Shown here in pieces: positions 1 to 6,540 of a DNA stretch of 7,851 nucleotides; positions within the stretch are counted from its first letter, which is position 1, and each line of letters begins with the position of its first letter. The stretch lies in assembly GCA_024636135.1 (NCBI GenBank), contig JAGXHP010000080.1, positions 1 to 7,851 on the forward strand, given 5' to 3'. The translations under genes and the position numbers were made by a program. Source of the stretch: Chloroflexota bacterium (GTDB lineage: Bacteria; Chloroflexota; Limnocylindria; QHBO01). Under the pieces are notes generated by a model, which saw nothing but the letters and a program-made list of their open reading frames with translations, did not search any database and had not been told where the DNA came from.

Positions 1-908
1 CGCCCGGCGAGGACCGCATCGGCGAAGGCCGTGGCCTCGTCGGTGTAAGGGTCGGCCGGCTCGAAGGTGAGCGTTTCGACGTGCGCCGCCACCGGGGGGT
101 CGCCACCGGCTGCGATATGGACCCGGGTGGGCAGTGTCGGCGGGATGTTGAACGGGATCTCGACGGAGACCCTGCCCGCGGTGCCGTAGACATGAACGCG
201 CTGGTCGTCCTCGGCGCGCGTGGAGGCCGTGAAGGTGGCCACGCCGTCGCCGAACTCGAGGACTCCGCTCGCCACGATGTCGGTGCCTCCGATCGGGTCC
301 CGCACCACCGACCCCACGATCCGCGTCGGCTCTCCCTCGAACAGGAGCCGCGAGAGGTTCACGCAGTAGCAGCCGATGTCGTAGAGCGCGCCGCCGCCGG
401 CATCGAGGATGTTCCGAATGTTCGCCGGGTCGTCGTTGAAGTAGCTGAACCAGCTCTGGACCGCCACCAGCCGGCCGATGCGTCCGGAGGCGACCGCCTC
501 GCGCACGGCCAACCACGACGCGTGGTGGCGGTACATGAACGCTTCCATGAGCTGGACGCCCGCTGCGTTGCACGCCTCGATCATGCGCTCGGCCTCGGCC
601 GCGGTCAGCGCGAGCGGCTTCTCGCACAGGACGTGCTTGCCGGCGCGGGCGGCCGCGATCGTCCACTCCGCGTGGAGGTGGTTGGGGAGCGGGATGTAGA
701 TTGCGTCGACGTCGGGATCCGCCAGGAGCTCCTCGTAGGAGGCATGGGCCCGCGGGATGCCGAGCTCGGCGGCCGCCGCGCGGGCGGTGTCGCCATCGCG
801 GGACGCGATCGCGACGACCTCGCAGTTCGCCGCGCCCTGGATTCCGGGGATCACCTTCGTGCGGGCGATCTTCGCCGTCTAGATGATCCCCCAGCGCAGC
901 ACGCTCAT
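1..908 (-). pseudogene. Gfo/Idh/MocA-family oxidoreductase with in-frame TAG at codon 10; 3' end beyond window
   Basis: Reading leftward from an ATG at 908, the frame is open for 302 codons to the window edge except for one TAG at 881-879 (codon 10). Before it lies MSVLRWGII, after it TAKIARTKVIPGIQ. Together these form the N-terminal Rossmann strand and dinucleotide-binding turn of NAD(P)-dependent Gfo/Idh/MocA dehydrogenases, where relatives usually carry Ser or Gly at the stop position. Downstream are the catalytic-lysine motif CEKPLAL (Lys97) and the C-terminal-domain motif GGGALYDIGCY (171-181, Asp177). The family is usually about 330 residues, so roughly 30 lie outside. The closest functional types I recognise are D-xylose 1-dehydrogenase and dihydrodiol dehydrogenase-like enzymes; substrate is inferred. 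The gene begins 4 bases after the SDR stop, with no strong ribosome site of its own, suggesting translational coupling. A GTG at 854-852 could restart translation but would lose the first strand and cofactor loop. It may be a nonsense mutation or a base-call error (TAG versus TCG). Confidence 0.72.
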
Positions 909-912
909 CGAC

Positions 913-1620
913 TCAGCCCCAGGAGGCTTCGCTGACCGGACGGAAGGCGACCTCGAGGATTCGATGCGTCCGCGGACGTGTGAGCACGAACATGACGGTT
1001 TCGGCCACCTCGTTGGGCTGCATCATGCCGGAGAGCTCCGGCATGTCCGGCGTGCGCCCGCGACCCATGGCGAAGTCGGTCGCCACCCCGCCCGGGCAGA
1101 CGTTCGTGCAGCGAATGCCGTGCTCGCGCAGCTCGTGGTCGAGGGCCCGGGTGAGCCCAACCTGGGCGAACTTCGAGGCGCAGTACACGGCCTCGAGCGG
1201 GAGGCCTCGCCGACCGGCCTCGCTGGCCAGCGTCACGACGTCGGCGGTCGGGCTCTTCATGAGGTGGGGCAGGGCCGCCCGCACCGAGTGGATGGCGCCC
1301 TTGACGTTCACGTCGATCATCTCGTCGACCTGCTCGGCCGGGAGGTCGAGGATCGGTCCGTAGGCCCCCACCCCGGCGTTCACCACCAGGATGTCGAGAC
1401 CTCCCAGCCGGTCGACGACGGTCGCGACGGCGCTGCCGATGGAGGCCGGATCGCGGACGTCCGCGGCGACGCCCACCGCCCCGTCGATCCCGAGGTCGTC
1501 CCCGCTGCGCGAGGCCAATCCGACCCGGACGCCGGCGGCGTCGAGCTGGCGAGCCACCGCGGCTCCGATGCCTCGGCTCGCTCCGGTGATGAGGGCCACG
1601 CGCCCGGTGAGGCTGTCCAT
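913..1620 (-). CDS. short-chain dehydrogenase/reductase (SDR), classical type
   Basis: A 235-residue classical SDR, a cytosolic NAD(P)-dependent oxidoreductase acting on an alcohol or carbonyl group. It has all the usual marks: cofactor motif TGASRGIG (12-19), adenine-site Asp54, NAG (81-83), Asn105, catalytic Ser133, and YCASK with Tyr146 and Lys150, followed by PGG (176-178). Arg16 and Arg38 near the cofactor's ribose suggest a preference for NADP(H); this is an inference. The ATG at 1620 has AGGAG six bases upstream (1631-1627 on the minus strand), which supports this start. It is the first gene of a two-gene minus-strand unit, with the Gfo/Idh/MocA gene starting 4 bases after its stop. 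It is divergent from the ROK regulator across a 145-base region. Beside a xylulokinase and a xylose-type importer it may be a sugar or pentitol dehydrogenase, but SDR substrates cannot be read from sequence and a general reductase is possible. Confidence 0.9.
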   Translation of the reverse strand: MDSLTGRVALITGASRGIGAAVARQLDAAGVRVGLASRSGDDLGIDGAVGVAADVRDPASIGSAVATVVDRLGGLDILVVNAGVGAYGPILDLPAEQVDEMIDVNVKGAIHSVRAALPHLMKSPTADVVTLASEAGRRGLPLEAVYCASKFAQVGLTRALDHELREHGIRCTNVCPGGVATDFAMGRGRTPDMPELSGMMQPNEVAETVMFVLTRPRTHRILEVAFRPVSEASWG

Positions 1621-1765
1621 CGATCGCTCCTGTGACTCTTGTCGGGGGACCGCGGCGCCGGTGAAAACGCGTCCCGAAGGGCCGATCCGGCCGATGCTAT
1701 TGACACGCGCCGCCTATTTGGTGGAGTCTACGCCAAACCATTTGGGCAAGAGGAGCACAAACCGG
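1621..1765. promoter_or_regulatory. divergent control region between SDR and ROK genes
   Basis: This 145-base non-coding stretch holds the start signals for two divergent genes. On the minus strand AGGAG (1631-1627) serves the SDR gene. On the plus strand AGAGGAG near 1749-1755 serves the GTG start of the ROK gene. A perfect TTGACA (-35 type) lies at 1700-1705 on the plus strand. No convincing TATAAT follows at 16-18 bases; the best is the weak GAGTCT at 1724-1729, inside the inverted repeat listed separately. I could not identify a clear promoter for the SDR direction. Confidence 0.5.
1717..1745. promoter_or_regulatory. candidate ROK-regulator operator (TTTGG/CCAAA inverted repeats)
   Basis: Three alternating half-sites occur here: TTTGGTG (1717-1723), CGCCAAA (1731-1737) and TTTGG (1741-1745). 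The first two form a 21-base imperfect palindrome centred on 1727, with 8 of 10 base pairs matching. The last two form a second inverted repeat, CCAAA-CCA-TTTGG (1733-1745). The site lies 12 bases downstream of TTGACA and just before the ribosome site of the ROK gene, where a bound repressor would block transcription. Autoregulation by the adjacent ROK protein is inferred from position; the sequence does not prove which protein binds. Confidence 0.5.
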
Positions 1766-2992
1766 GTGTCATCACCTCGGGATGTCGTGGGCCAGCGCAG
1801 CGAGACGGTCCGCCGGGCCAACCTCAGCGCCATCGTCCGCGAGCTCCACGTGCACGGGCCGCTCTCTCGCTCGGAGCTCGTCGTCCGCACCGGCCTGACG
1901 AGGAGTGCCATTCGGGGGCTGATCGGAGAACTGGTGACCGCGAACCTCGTGGAAGAGCGTCGAAGCCTGCCGGTCGGCACGCCGGGACGACCCTCACCCG
2001 TGGTTCGCGCACGCGCCGACCAGTCCGTCGCGCTCGCGCTGGAGGCGAATGTCGACTCCCTCGCGATGGCGCTGGTGGGTCTCGGGGGCACCGTTCACCG
2101 CCTCGAGCGCGTCGATCGCCCCCGCGCGCACGAGACGGTCGACGAGGTCGTGGCCGACCTCGTGGATCTCGCCCGACCCATCCTGCCCAGCCTCGATGCA
2201 GACGCCCTTGTCGGCGTCGGGGTCGCCGTTGCCGGGGTCGTCCGCCGCAGCGACGGCGTGGTGCGGCATGCACCCAATCTCGGATGGCGCGATGTCCCCC
2301 TCGCCGACCGGCTCGCCGCGGCGCTCAACCTCGACGCCCCGGTGATGGTTGCCAATGAGGCCGATCTCGGCGGACTCGCGGAACACCGTCGAGGAGCCGC
2401 GGTGGGATTCGACCACGTCATCTACGTCATGGGCGAGGTCGGCGTCGGCGGCAACATCATCGTTGACGGGCGGCCGCTCGTCGGGGCGGCGGGCTACGGC
2501 GGCGAGGTGGGTCACATGCCGGTCAACCCGGCGGGAGCGGCCTGCCGATGCGGTTCGTCCGGCTGTTGGGAGACCGAGATCGGGGAACGCGCGCTCCTGG
2601 TGCGTGCCGAACGCGATCCCGATGGAGGAAGGGCCGCGGTGACCGAGCTCATCGAGGCGGCGCACCGCGGAGAGGAGCAGGCGCTGGCCGCGCTCGAACA
2701 TGTCGCGACATGGCTCGGCACCGGCCTGGCGGTCCTGCTCAACGTCCTCAACCCGCAGGTCGTCGTGCTCGGCGGCGTCTTCGAGCGCATCCATCCGCTG
2801 GTCGGATCGACGATCGAAGAGGCGACGGCGCGGCGCGCTCTGCGTCCGTCGGCCGAGCTCGTTCGGATCGTGCCCGGCGCGCTTGGTGCCGACGCGCCGA
2901 TCCTCGGCGCCGCGGAGCTCGCCTTCGAGGACCTGCTCACTGATCCTGCCGCGCGGCTCCGGCCGCGCGCACCCGCGCTGGCGAGCGCCTGA
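1766..2992 (+). CDS. ROK-family transcriptional regulator (XylR/NagC type)
   Basis: A 408-residue protein: an N-terminal winged helix-turn-helix DNA-binding domain (about 15-65), the linker motif GTPGRPSP (71-78) typical of ROK repressors, and a C-terminal sugar-kinase-like ROK domain (about 88-390). The ROK zinc site is intact: GEVGH (His250) and CRCGSSGCWE (Cys260, Cys262, Cys267). The kinase phosphate loop DxGGT is replaced by EANVD near 93-97, and the kinase catalytic Asp position reads Glu (ANEAD, Glu198). It is therefore most likely a sugar-sensing regulator without kinase activity, as is usual for XylR-like ROK proteins. I chose GTG 1766 because AGGAG ends 10 bases before it and the DNA-binding domain follows at once. 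The frame is open further upstream, including an ATG at 1694, but that ATG has no ribosome site and would place the TTGACA box and palindrome inside the gene. Xylose or a related sugar is the likely inducer, inferred from the neighbouring importer and xylulokinase. Confidence 0.9.
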   Translation: MSSPRDVVGQRSETVRRANLSAIVRELHVHGPLSRSELVVRTGLTRSAIRGLIGELVTANLVEERRSLPVGTPGRPSPVVRARADQSVALALEANVDSLAMALVGLGGTVHRLERVDRPRAHETVDEVVADLVDLARPILPSLDADALVGVGVAVAGVVRRSDGVVRHAPNLGWRDVPLADRLAAALNLDAPVMVANEADLGGLAEHRRGAAVGFDHVIYVMGEVGVGGNIIVDGRPLVGAAGYGGEVGHMPVNPAGAACRCGSSGCWETEIGERALLVRAERDPDGGRAAVTELIEAAHRGEEQALAALEHVATWLGTGLAVLLNVLNPQVVVLGGVFERIHPLVGSTIEEATARRALRPSAELVRIVPGALGADAPILGAAELAFEDLLTDPAARLRPRAPALASA

Positions 2993-3149
2993 CTGATGCT
3001 CGGTTCACGATCGGGACCTGCGCGCCGCACGGGCCGCAACCCGAGCGATCGAGAAGCGAAAACGGGGAGGGGGCTTGACAGAAGAGTAGCCTGATCCGGC
3101 GCCCCATCACCAACGCCAGCCTTGGTTCGATATCGGAGGAGAGCAACAC
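2993..3149 (+). promoter_or_regulatory. control region upstream of the sugar importer operon
   Basis: This 157-base gap separates the ROK gene from the binding-protein gene. It holds a perfect TTGACA at 3075-3080 with no convincing -10 box at normal spacing, the 18-bp palindrome listed separately, and a strong ribosome site GGAGGAG (3135-3141), 8 bases before the ATG at 3150. I see no clear terminator for the ROK gene, so read-through into the importer genes is possible alongside an internal promoter. Confidence 0.5.
3109..3126. promoter_or_regulatory. candidate operator palindrome upstream of the binding-protein gene
   Basis: ACCAACGCCAGCCTTGGT is an 18-base palindrome with 7 of 9 pairs matching; the outer arms ACCAA and TTGGT are perfect. 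It lies 28 bases downstream of TTGACA and 9 bases before the ribosome site, a usual place for a repressor operator. It shares CCAA/TTGG arms with the repeats in front of the ROK gene, but with a different arm order and spacing, so a common regulator is only a suggestion. Confidence 0.42.
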
Positions 3150-4244
3150 ATGGTCACACGCAAGTTGGCGGCGCTCCTGGGCACCCTAGCCCTGGTCCTT
3201 GCCGCCTGCACCGGGACCGGCTCATCGACGGATGCGCCGGAGTCGGACGCGCCCACGTCGCAGGCGCCAAGCGGCGACTGCACGGTCGGCGTGTCCTGGA
3301 ACAACTACCAGGAGGAGCGCTGGGCGCTCTGGGATGAGCCGGCGATCAAGGATGCCCTCGAGGCAGCCGGCGCCGAGTACGTCTCGAACGACGCGGCGTC
3401 GTCGGCCGAGACCCAGGCCAGCAACGTCGAGAACCTCATCGCGGACGGCGCGAATGTCGTGATCATCCTCGCGCAGGACGGCACGGCCATCCTGCCGTCT
3501 GTCGAGGCGGCGATCAACGAGGGTGTCCCGGTCATTGCCTACGACCGCCTGATCGAGGACCCGAACGCGCTCTACATCACGTTCGACAACGTCGGTGTCG
3601 GCCGACTCGAGGCCGAGGTGATCTTCGACCTCGTTCCGAGCGGCAAGTACGTGATCATCAAGGGCAACTCCGCCGATGCCAACGCGGACTTCCTGCGTGA
3701 GGGCATGGAGGAGGTCATCGGCGACGCGGTCGCGGCCGGCGACATCGAGATCGTCGGCGAGACGTATACCGACAACTGGGATCCGTCGATCGCCCAGGAC
3801 CACATGGAGCAGTTCCTCACCGACAACGACAATGATGTCGATGCGGTTCTCGCCGAGAACGATGGTATGGCCGGCGGCGTCGTCGCCGCACTCGAGGCCC
3901 AGGGACTTGCCGGCGACATTCCGGTCTCCGGCCAGGACGGCGAGCAGGCAGCCCTGAATCGCGTTGCGCTCGGCACCCAGAGCGTCAGCGTCTGGAAGGA
4001 TGCCCGTGAGCTGGGAACGGCGGCTGCCGAGGCGGCCGTGGCCCTGTGCGAGAACCCGGATATCGCCGCGGTCTCGGGCACCGGGACCTTCGACAGCCCC
4101 GGCGGCAATGCCATGACGTCGATCCTGCTCGAGCCGATTCCGATCACCCAGGAGAACCTGAGTGTCGTGCTCGACGCGGGCTGGATCGATGAGGCAACCC
4201 TGTGCCAGGGCGTCGACTCCGGCAGCGTCGACGGCTGTCCATGA
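3150..4244 (+). CDS. xylF: xylose-type sugar ABC transporter substrate-binding lipoprotein (XylF-like)
   Basis: A 364-residue exported sugar-binding lipoprotein, the capture subunit of a CUT2-type ABC importer. Residues 1-20 form a lipoprotein signal: charged start MVTRK, hydrophobic core, lipobox LAAC with Cys20. A low-complexity linker rich in Ser, Thr, Ala, Pro and Asp follows (about 21-42), then the periplasmic-binding-protein fold. Segments matching XylF include SWNNYQEERW (49-58), AYDR (130-133), FDN (145-147), Trp209, ND (237-238) and GQD (261-263), several at positions that bind pentose in the E. coli protein. The ATG at 3150 has a near-ideal GGAGGAG site. Besides the lipobox there are four cysteines (44, 300, 352, 363), unusual for this family and possibly disulfide-bonded outside the cell. 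It heads the importer operon and is followed by a strong hairpin. Xylose is the best ligand guess; related sugars bound by CUT2 proteins cannot be excluded. Confidence 0.88.
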   Translation: MVTRKLAALLGTLALVLAACTGTGSSTDAPESDAPTSQAPSGDCTVGVSWNNYQEERWALWDEPAIKDALEAAGAEYVSNDAASSAETQASNVENLIADGANVVIILAQDGTAILPSVEAAINEGVPVIAYDRLIEDPNALYITFDNVGVGRLEAEVIFDLVPSGKYVIIKGNSADANADFLREGMEEVIGDAVAAGDIEIVGETYTDNWDPSIAQDHMEQFLTDNDNDVDAVLAENDGMAGGVVAALEAQGLAGDIPVSGQDGEQAALNRVALGTQSVSVWKDARELGTAAAEAAVALCENPDIAAVSGTGTFDSPGGNAMTSILLEPIPITQENLSVVLDAGWIDEATLCQGVDSGSVDGCP

Positions 4245-4267
4245 TCGGTACGCCCAGCTGAACGATC

Positions 4268-4301
4268 CCCTGCACCCGCCGGCGTTCCGGCGGGTGCAGG
4301 G
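4268..4301 (+). terminator. strong intercistronic hairpin (partial terminator or mRNA stabiliser)
   Basis: A perfect 15-bp GC-rich stem, CCCTGCACCCGCCGG (4268-4282) paired with 4287-4301, closes a 4-base loop CGTT. It starts 24 bases after the binding-protein stop and ends 29 bases before the permease start. What follows is ATTCATCC, not a T-run, so it is not a classical intrinsic terminator. In sugar ABC operons such hairpins often protect the binding-protein message from 3' decay or limit read-through, giving more binding protein than permease; that role here is inferred. Confidence 0.6.
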
Positions 4302-4330
4302 ATTCATCCGGACGAACATCGGGTAGCGCC

Positions 4331-5659
4331 ATGGCGGAACCTTCGACCGGCCCCCAGCCCACGACTCCCGGGGCGATGCAGCCCCGACAGCGCCGCTCTG
4401 TGGGCGGCTTCTCGCGCGTCATCGATGTCGACACGCGCCTCATCGGCCTGATCTTCGGATTGGCCGTCATCTGGATCGGCTTCAACATCGCGTCGGACGG
4501 AACCTTCCTCTCCGCCCGCAACCTCTGGAACCTGTCAGTTCAGAGCGCCTCGATCGCGATCATGGCGACCGGCATGGTGCTCATCATCGTGTCGCGCAAC
4601 ATCGACCTCTCGGTCGGAGCCCTGCTCGGGTTCACCGGCTACACGATGGCGATGGCCCAGACGCAGTGGATCCCGCAGGGACTCGGCCTGGGCCTCGACC
4701 ATCCCCTGACCTGGGTCATCACGCTCGCCTTTGGGTTGGTGCTGGGCGCGATCCTCGGCGGGATCCAGGGGTTCGTCATCGCGTACGGCGGGGTCCCATC
4801 CTTCATCGTGACGTTGGGTGGCCTGCTGGTCTGGCGCGGTCTCATCTTCCAGTACGCACAGGGCCAGACCATCGCTCCGCTCGACCCGACGTTCCGGCTG
4901 CTCGGCGGTGGACCCCAGGGCTCGCTGGGCGAGTTCGGGAGCTGGGCGCTGGGGGCCCTGGCCTGCGTGGCCATCGTCATCGGCCTCCTCTACAACCGCC
5001 GCCGTCGAGCGTCGTATGGCTTCCCGGTGCGGCCGATCTGGGCCCTCGTTCTGCTCGGGGCCGTGGCGATCACCGTCGTGCTGGGGGGCGTGTGGGTCGC
5101 CAACTCGTACCCGTGGCCGGGAGCGCTGGCGGCGCAGTTCGCCGAGCGGAACAACATTCCCATCCCGCCCGGCGGGCTCGTCATTCCGACGGGCATCGCG
5201 TACCCCGTGCTGATCATGATCGCCGTGACAATCGTCATGACCCACCTGGCCGAGCGTCGTCGCTTCGGGCGGAACGTGTACGCCATCGGGGGCAATCCCG
5301 TTGCGGCAGTACTGAGCGGGATCAACACGCGCCGGACGGTGATGCTGACGTTCGCCGTGATGGGCATCCTGGCGGCAGTCAGCGGCGCGGTCCAGACGGC
5401 CCGCCTCAACGCGGCCGTCACCGGCCTTGGCGTGCAGAACGAGCTCGATGTGATCTCGGCCGCCGTGATCGGCGGCACGTCGTTCAGCGGTGGTATCGGG
5501 ACCATTCCCGGAGCGATCCTTGGCGCGGTGGTGATGCAGTCACTCCGTTCGGGGATGGTGCTCATGCGCGTGGACTCGCCGATGCAGGACATCGTCGTCG
5601 GTATCGTGCTCGTGGCAGCGGTGGGGCTCGACGCTCTGCTGAGACGTCGAACGACCTAG
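4331..5659 (+). CDS. xylH: xylose-type sugar ABC transporter permease (XylH-like)
   Basis: A 442-residue inner-membrane permease of the CUT2 (ribose/xylose) family, forming the sugar channel of the importer, probably as a homodimer. A hydrophilic N-terminus (1-35) is followed by about ten hydrophobic segments, near 37-53, 72-88, 127-150, 154-174, 204-221, 235-256, 287-304, 338-358, 391-411 and 419-437. Family signatures are SRNIDLSVG (88-96), GRNVYAIGGNPVAAVLSGIN (313-332), the region that contacts the ATPase, and ELDVISAAVIGGTSFSGG (371-388). Its length exceeds the roughly 390 residues of E. coli XylH. The extra length lies mainly in the N-terminal tail and in the 222-290 stretch (RRRR at 223-226, then NSYPWPG at 258-264). 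The start at 4331 has only a weak ribosome site, so a later start such as Met16 is possible. It lies 86 bases after the binding-protein gene and 18 before the ATPase gene, clearly the same operon. Confidence 0.9.
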   Translation: MAEPSTGPQPTTPGAMQPRQRRSVGGFSRVIDVDTRLIGLIFGLAVIWIGFNIASDGTFLSARNLWNLSVQSASIAIMATGMVLIIVSRNIDLSVGALLGFTGYTMAMAQTQWIPQGLGLGLDHPLTWVITLAFGLVLGAILGGIQGFVIAYGGVPSFIVTLGGLLVWRGLIFQYAQGQTIAPLDPTFRLLGGGPQGSLGEFGSWALGALACVAIVIGLLYNRRRRASYGFPVRPIWALVLLGAVAITVVLGGVWVANSYPWPGALAAQFAERNNIPIPPGGLVIPTGIAYPVLIMIAVTIVMTHLAERRRFGRNVYAIGGNPVAAVLSGINTRRTVMLTFAVMGILAAVSGAVQTARLNAAVTGLGVQNELDVISAAVIGGTSFSGGIGTIPGAILGAVVMQSLRSGMVLMRVDSPMQDIVVGIVLVAAVGLDALLRRRTT

Positions 5660-5677
5660 GGCGCAAGAGGAGACCTC

Positions 5678-6529
5678 ATGACCGCAGTACCCGATCCGAG
5701 CGCCACCCCGTCGAGCGCTCCGGCGTCCGCCAGCGGCGGCGCGGCCGCCGCGACACACGCGACGCCGATGGTCGAGCTGGTCGACATCCGCGTCTCGTTC
5801 GGTGGCGTGCACGCCGTCGACGGCGTGAGCCTCGACCTCTATCCCGGCGAGGTGATGGGCCTCGTCGGCGGCAACGGCGCGGGCAAGTCGACGCTCATGC
5901 GCGTCCTGTCCGGTGCGCAGTCGCCCGACGCGGGCGAGATCCGCATCAATGGCCGCCGCGTCTCCATCCACAACCCGCGCGATGCCAGAACGCACGGCAT
6001 CGAGACGATCTACCAGACCCTCGCCCTGGCCGACAACCTCGATGCGCCCGCCAACGTCTTCCTCGGCCGCGAGAAGGTGAGTGGATTCGGGACCCTCGAC
6101 GACGCCGCCATGGAATCGGCGACCCGAGAGCTCATGGAGCGGCTCAACCCGCGGTTCAAGAACTTCAAGACGGCGGTGGCGTCGCTCTCGGGCGGCCAGC
6201 GCCAGTCGGTGGCGATCGCCCGAGCCATCGAGTTCAACGCCACGATCCTGATCATGGACGAGCCGACCGCAGCGCTCGGCCCGGCCGAGACGGCACAGGT
6301 CCGTGAGCTGATCCGCCAGCTCAAGGCCGACGGAATCGGGATCTTCCTGATCAGCCATGACATCCACGACGTGTTCGATCTGTCCGACCGCATCAGCGTG
6401 ATGCATCACGGCGAGATCGTCGGGACGGTGAAGCGCACCGACGTCACGACGGACCAGGTGCTGGCCATGATCATCCTCGGCAAGCCACCGGACGAGGTCA
6501 CCAGCGAGGAGCTGGCCTCGCTCCACTGA
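5678..6529 (+). CDS. sugar ABC transporter ATP-binding protein, single nucleotide-binding domain
   Basis: A 283-residue cytosolic ATPase that powers the importer. All motifs of one ABC domain are present: Walker A GGNGAGKST (64-72), Q-loop Gln113 (IYQTLALADN), signature LSGGQ (170-174), Walker B ILIMDEP (190-196, Asp194 and Glu195) and H-loop His227 (SHD). Canonical XylG/RbsA partners of such permeases carry two fused domains, about 500 residues. This one has a single domain and then stops, like FrcA-type subunits, so it must work as a homodimer. It fills the XylG role, but I give no symbol because of this difference. Residues 1-30 are a low-complexity Ala/Ser/Pro tail. A Met at 31 begins the recognisable domain but has no ribosome site, whereas ATG 5678 has AGGAG 5 bases upstream, so the longer start is preferred. 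The gene starts 18 bases after the permease stop and ends 11 bases from the convergent xylulokinase gene. Confidence 0.92.
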   Translation: MTAVPDPSATPSSAPASASGGAAAATHATPMVELVDIRVSFGGVHAVDGVSLDLYPGEVMGLVGGNGAGKSTLMRVLSGAQSPDAGEIRINGRRVSIHNPRDARTHGIETIYQTLALADNLDAPANVFLGREKVSGFGTLDDAAMESATRELMERLNPRFKNFKTAVASLSGGQRQSVAIARAIEFNATILIMDEPTAALGPAETAQVRELIRQLKADGIGIFLISHDIHDVFDLSDRISVMHHGEIVGTVKRTDVTTDQVLAMIILGKPPDEVTSEELASLH

Positions 6530-6540
6530 GGGAGACGGCG

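Noticed and set aside
81..935. Long plus-strand open frame (284 codons) opposite the Gfo/Idh/MocA gene
   Set aside because: It is Arg/Asp/Val-rich with no recognisable fold, and the minus strand carries a clear enzyme. It is a GC-bias shadow, though it overlaps the frame interrupted by TAG.
883..1635. Plus-strand open frame (250 codons) opposite the SDR gene
   Set aside because: His/Arg/Asp-rich antisense shadow of a clear SDR.
1680..1695. Direct repeat GGCCGAT-CC-GGCCGAT upstream of TTGACA
   Set aside because: Only 7 bases repeated once in GC-rich DNA; too weak to call a binding site.
2999..3060. CTCGG/CCGAG and CGATCG repeats considered as a ROK-gene terminator
   Set aside because: The arms are short, widely spaced and imperfect, with no T-run.
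3126..3137. Short palindrome with core CGATATCG overlapping the ribosome site
   Set aside because: An 8-base core is expected by chance and it merges with the ribosome site; the neighbouring 18-bp palindrome is a better operator candidate.
3222..4319. Minus-strand open frame (365 codons) opposite the binding-protein gene
   Set aside because: It is antisense to a well-supported lipoprotein gene, with no domain or ribosome site recognised.
4666..6306. Very long plus-strand open frame (546 codons) across permease and ATPase
   Set aside because: It is dominated by Arg, Gly, Asp and Pro and crosses two strongly supported genes in another frame. High GC explains the lack of stops.
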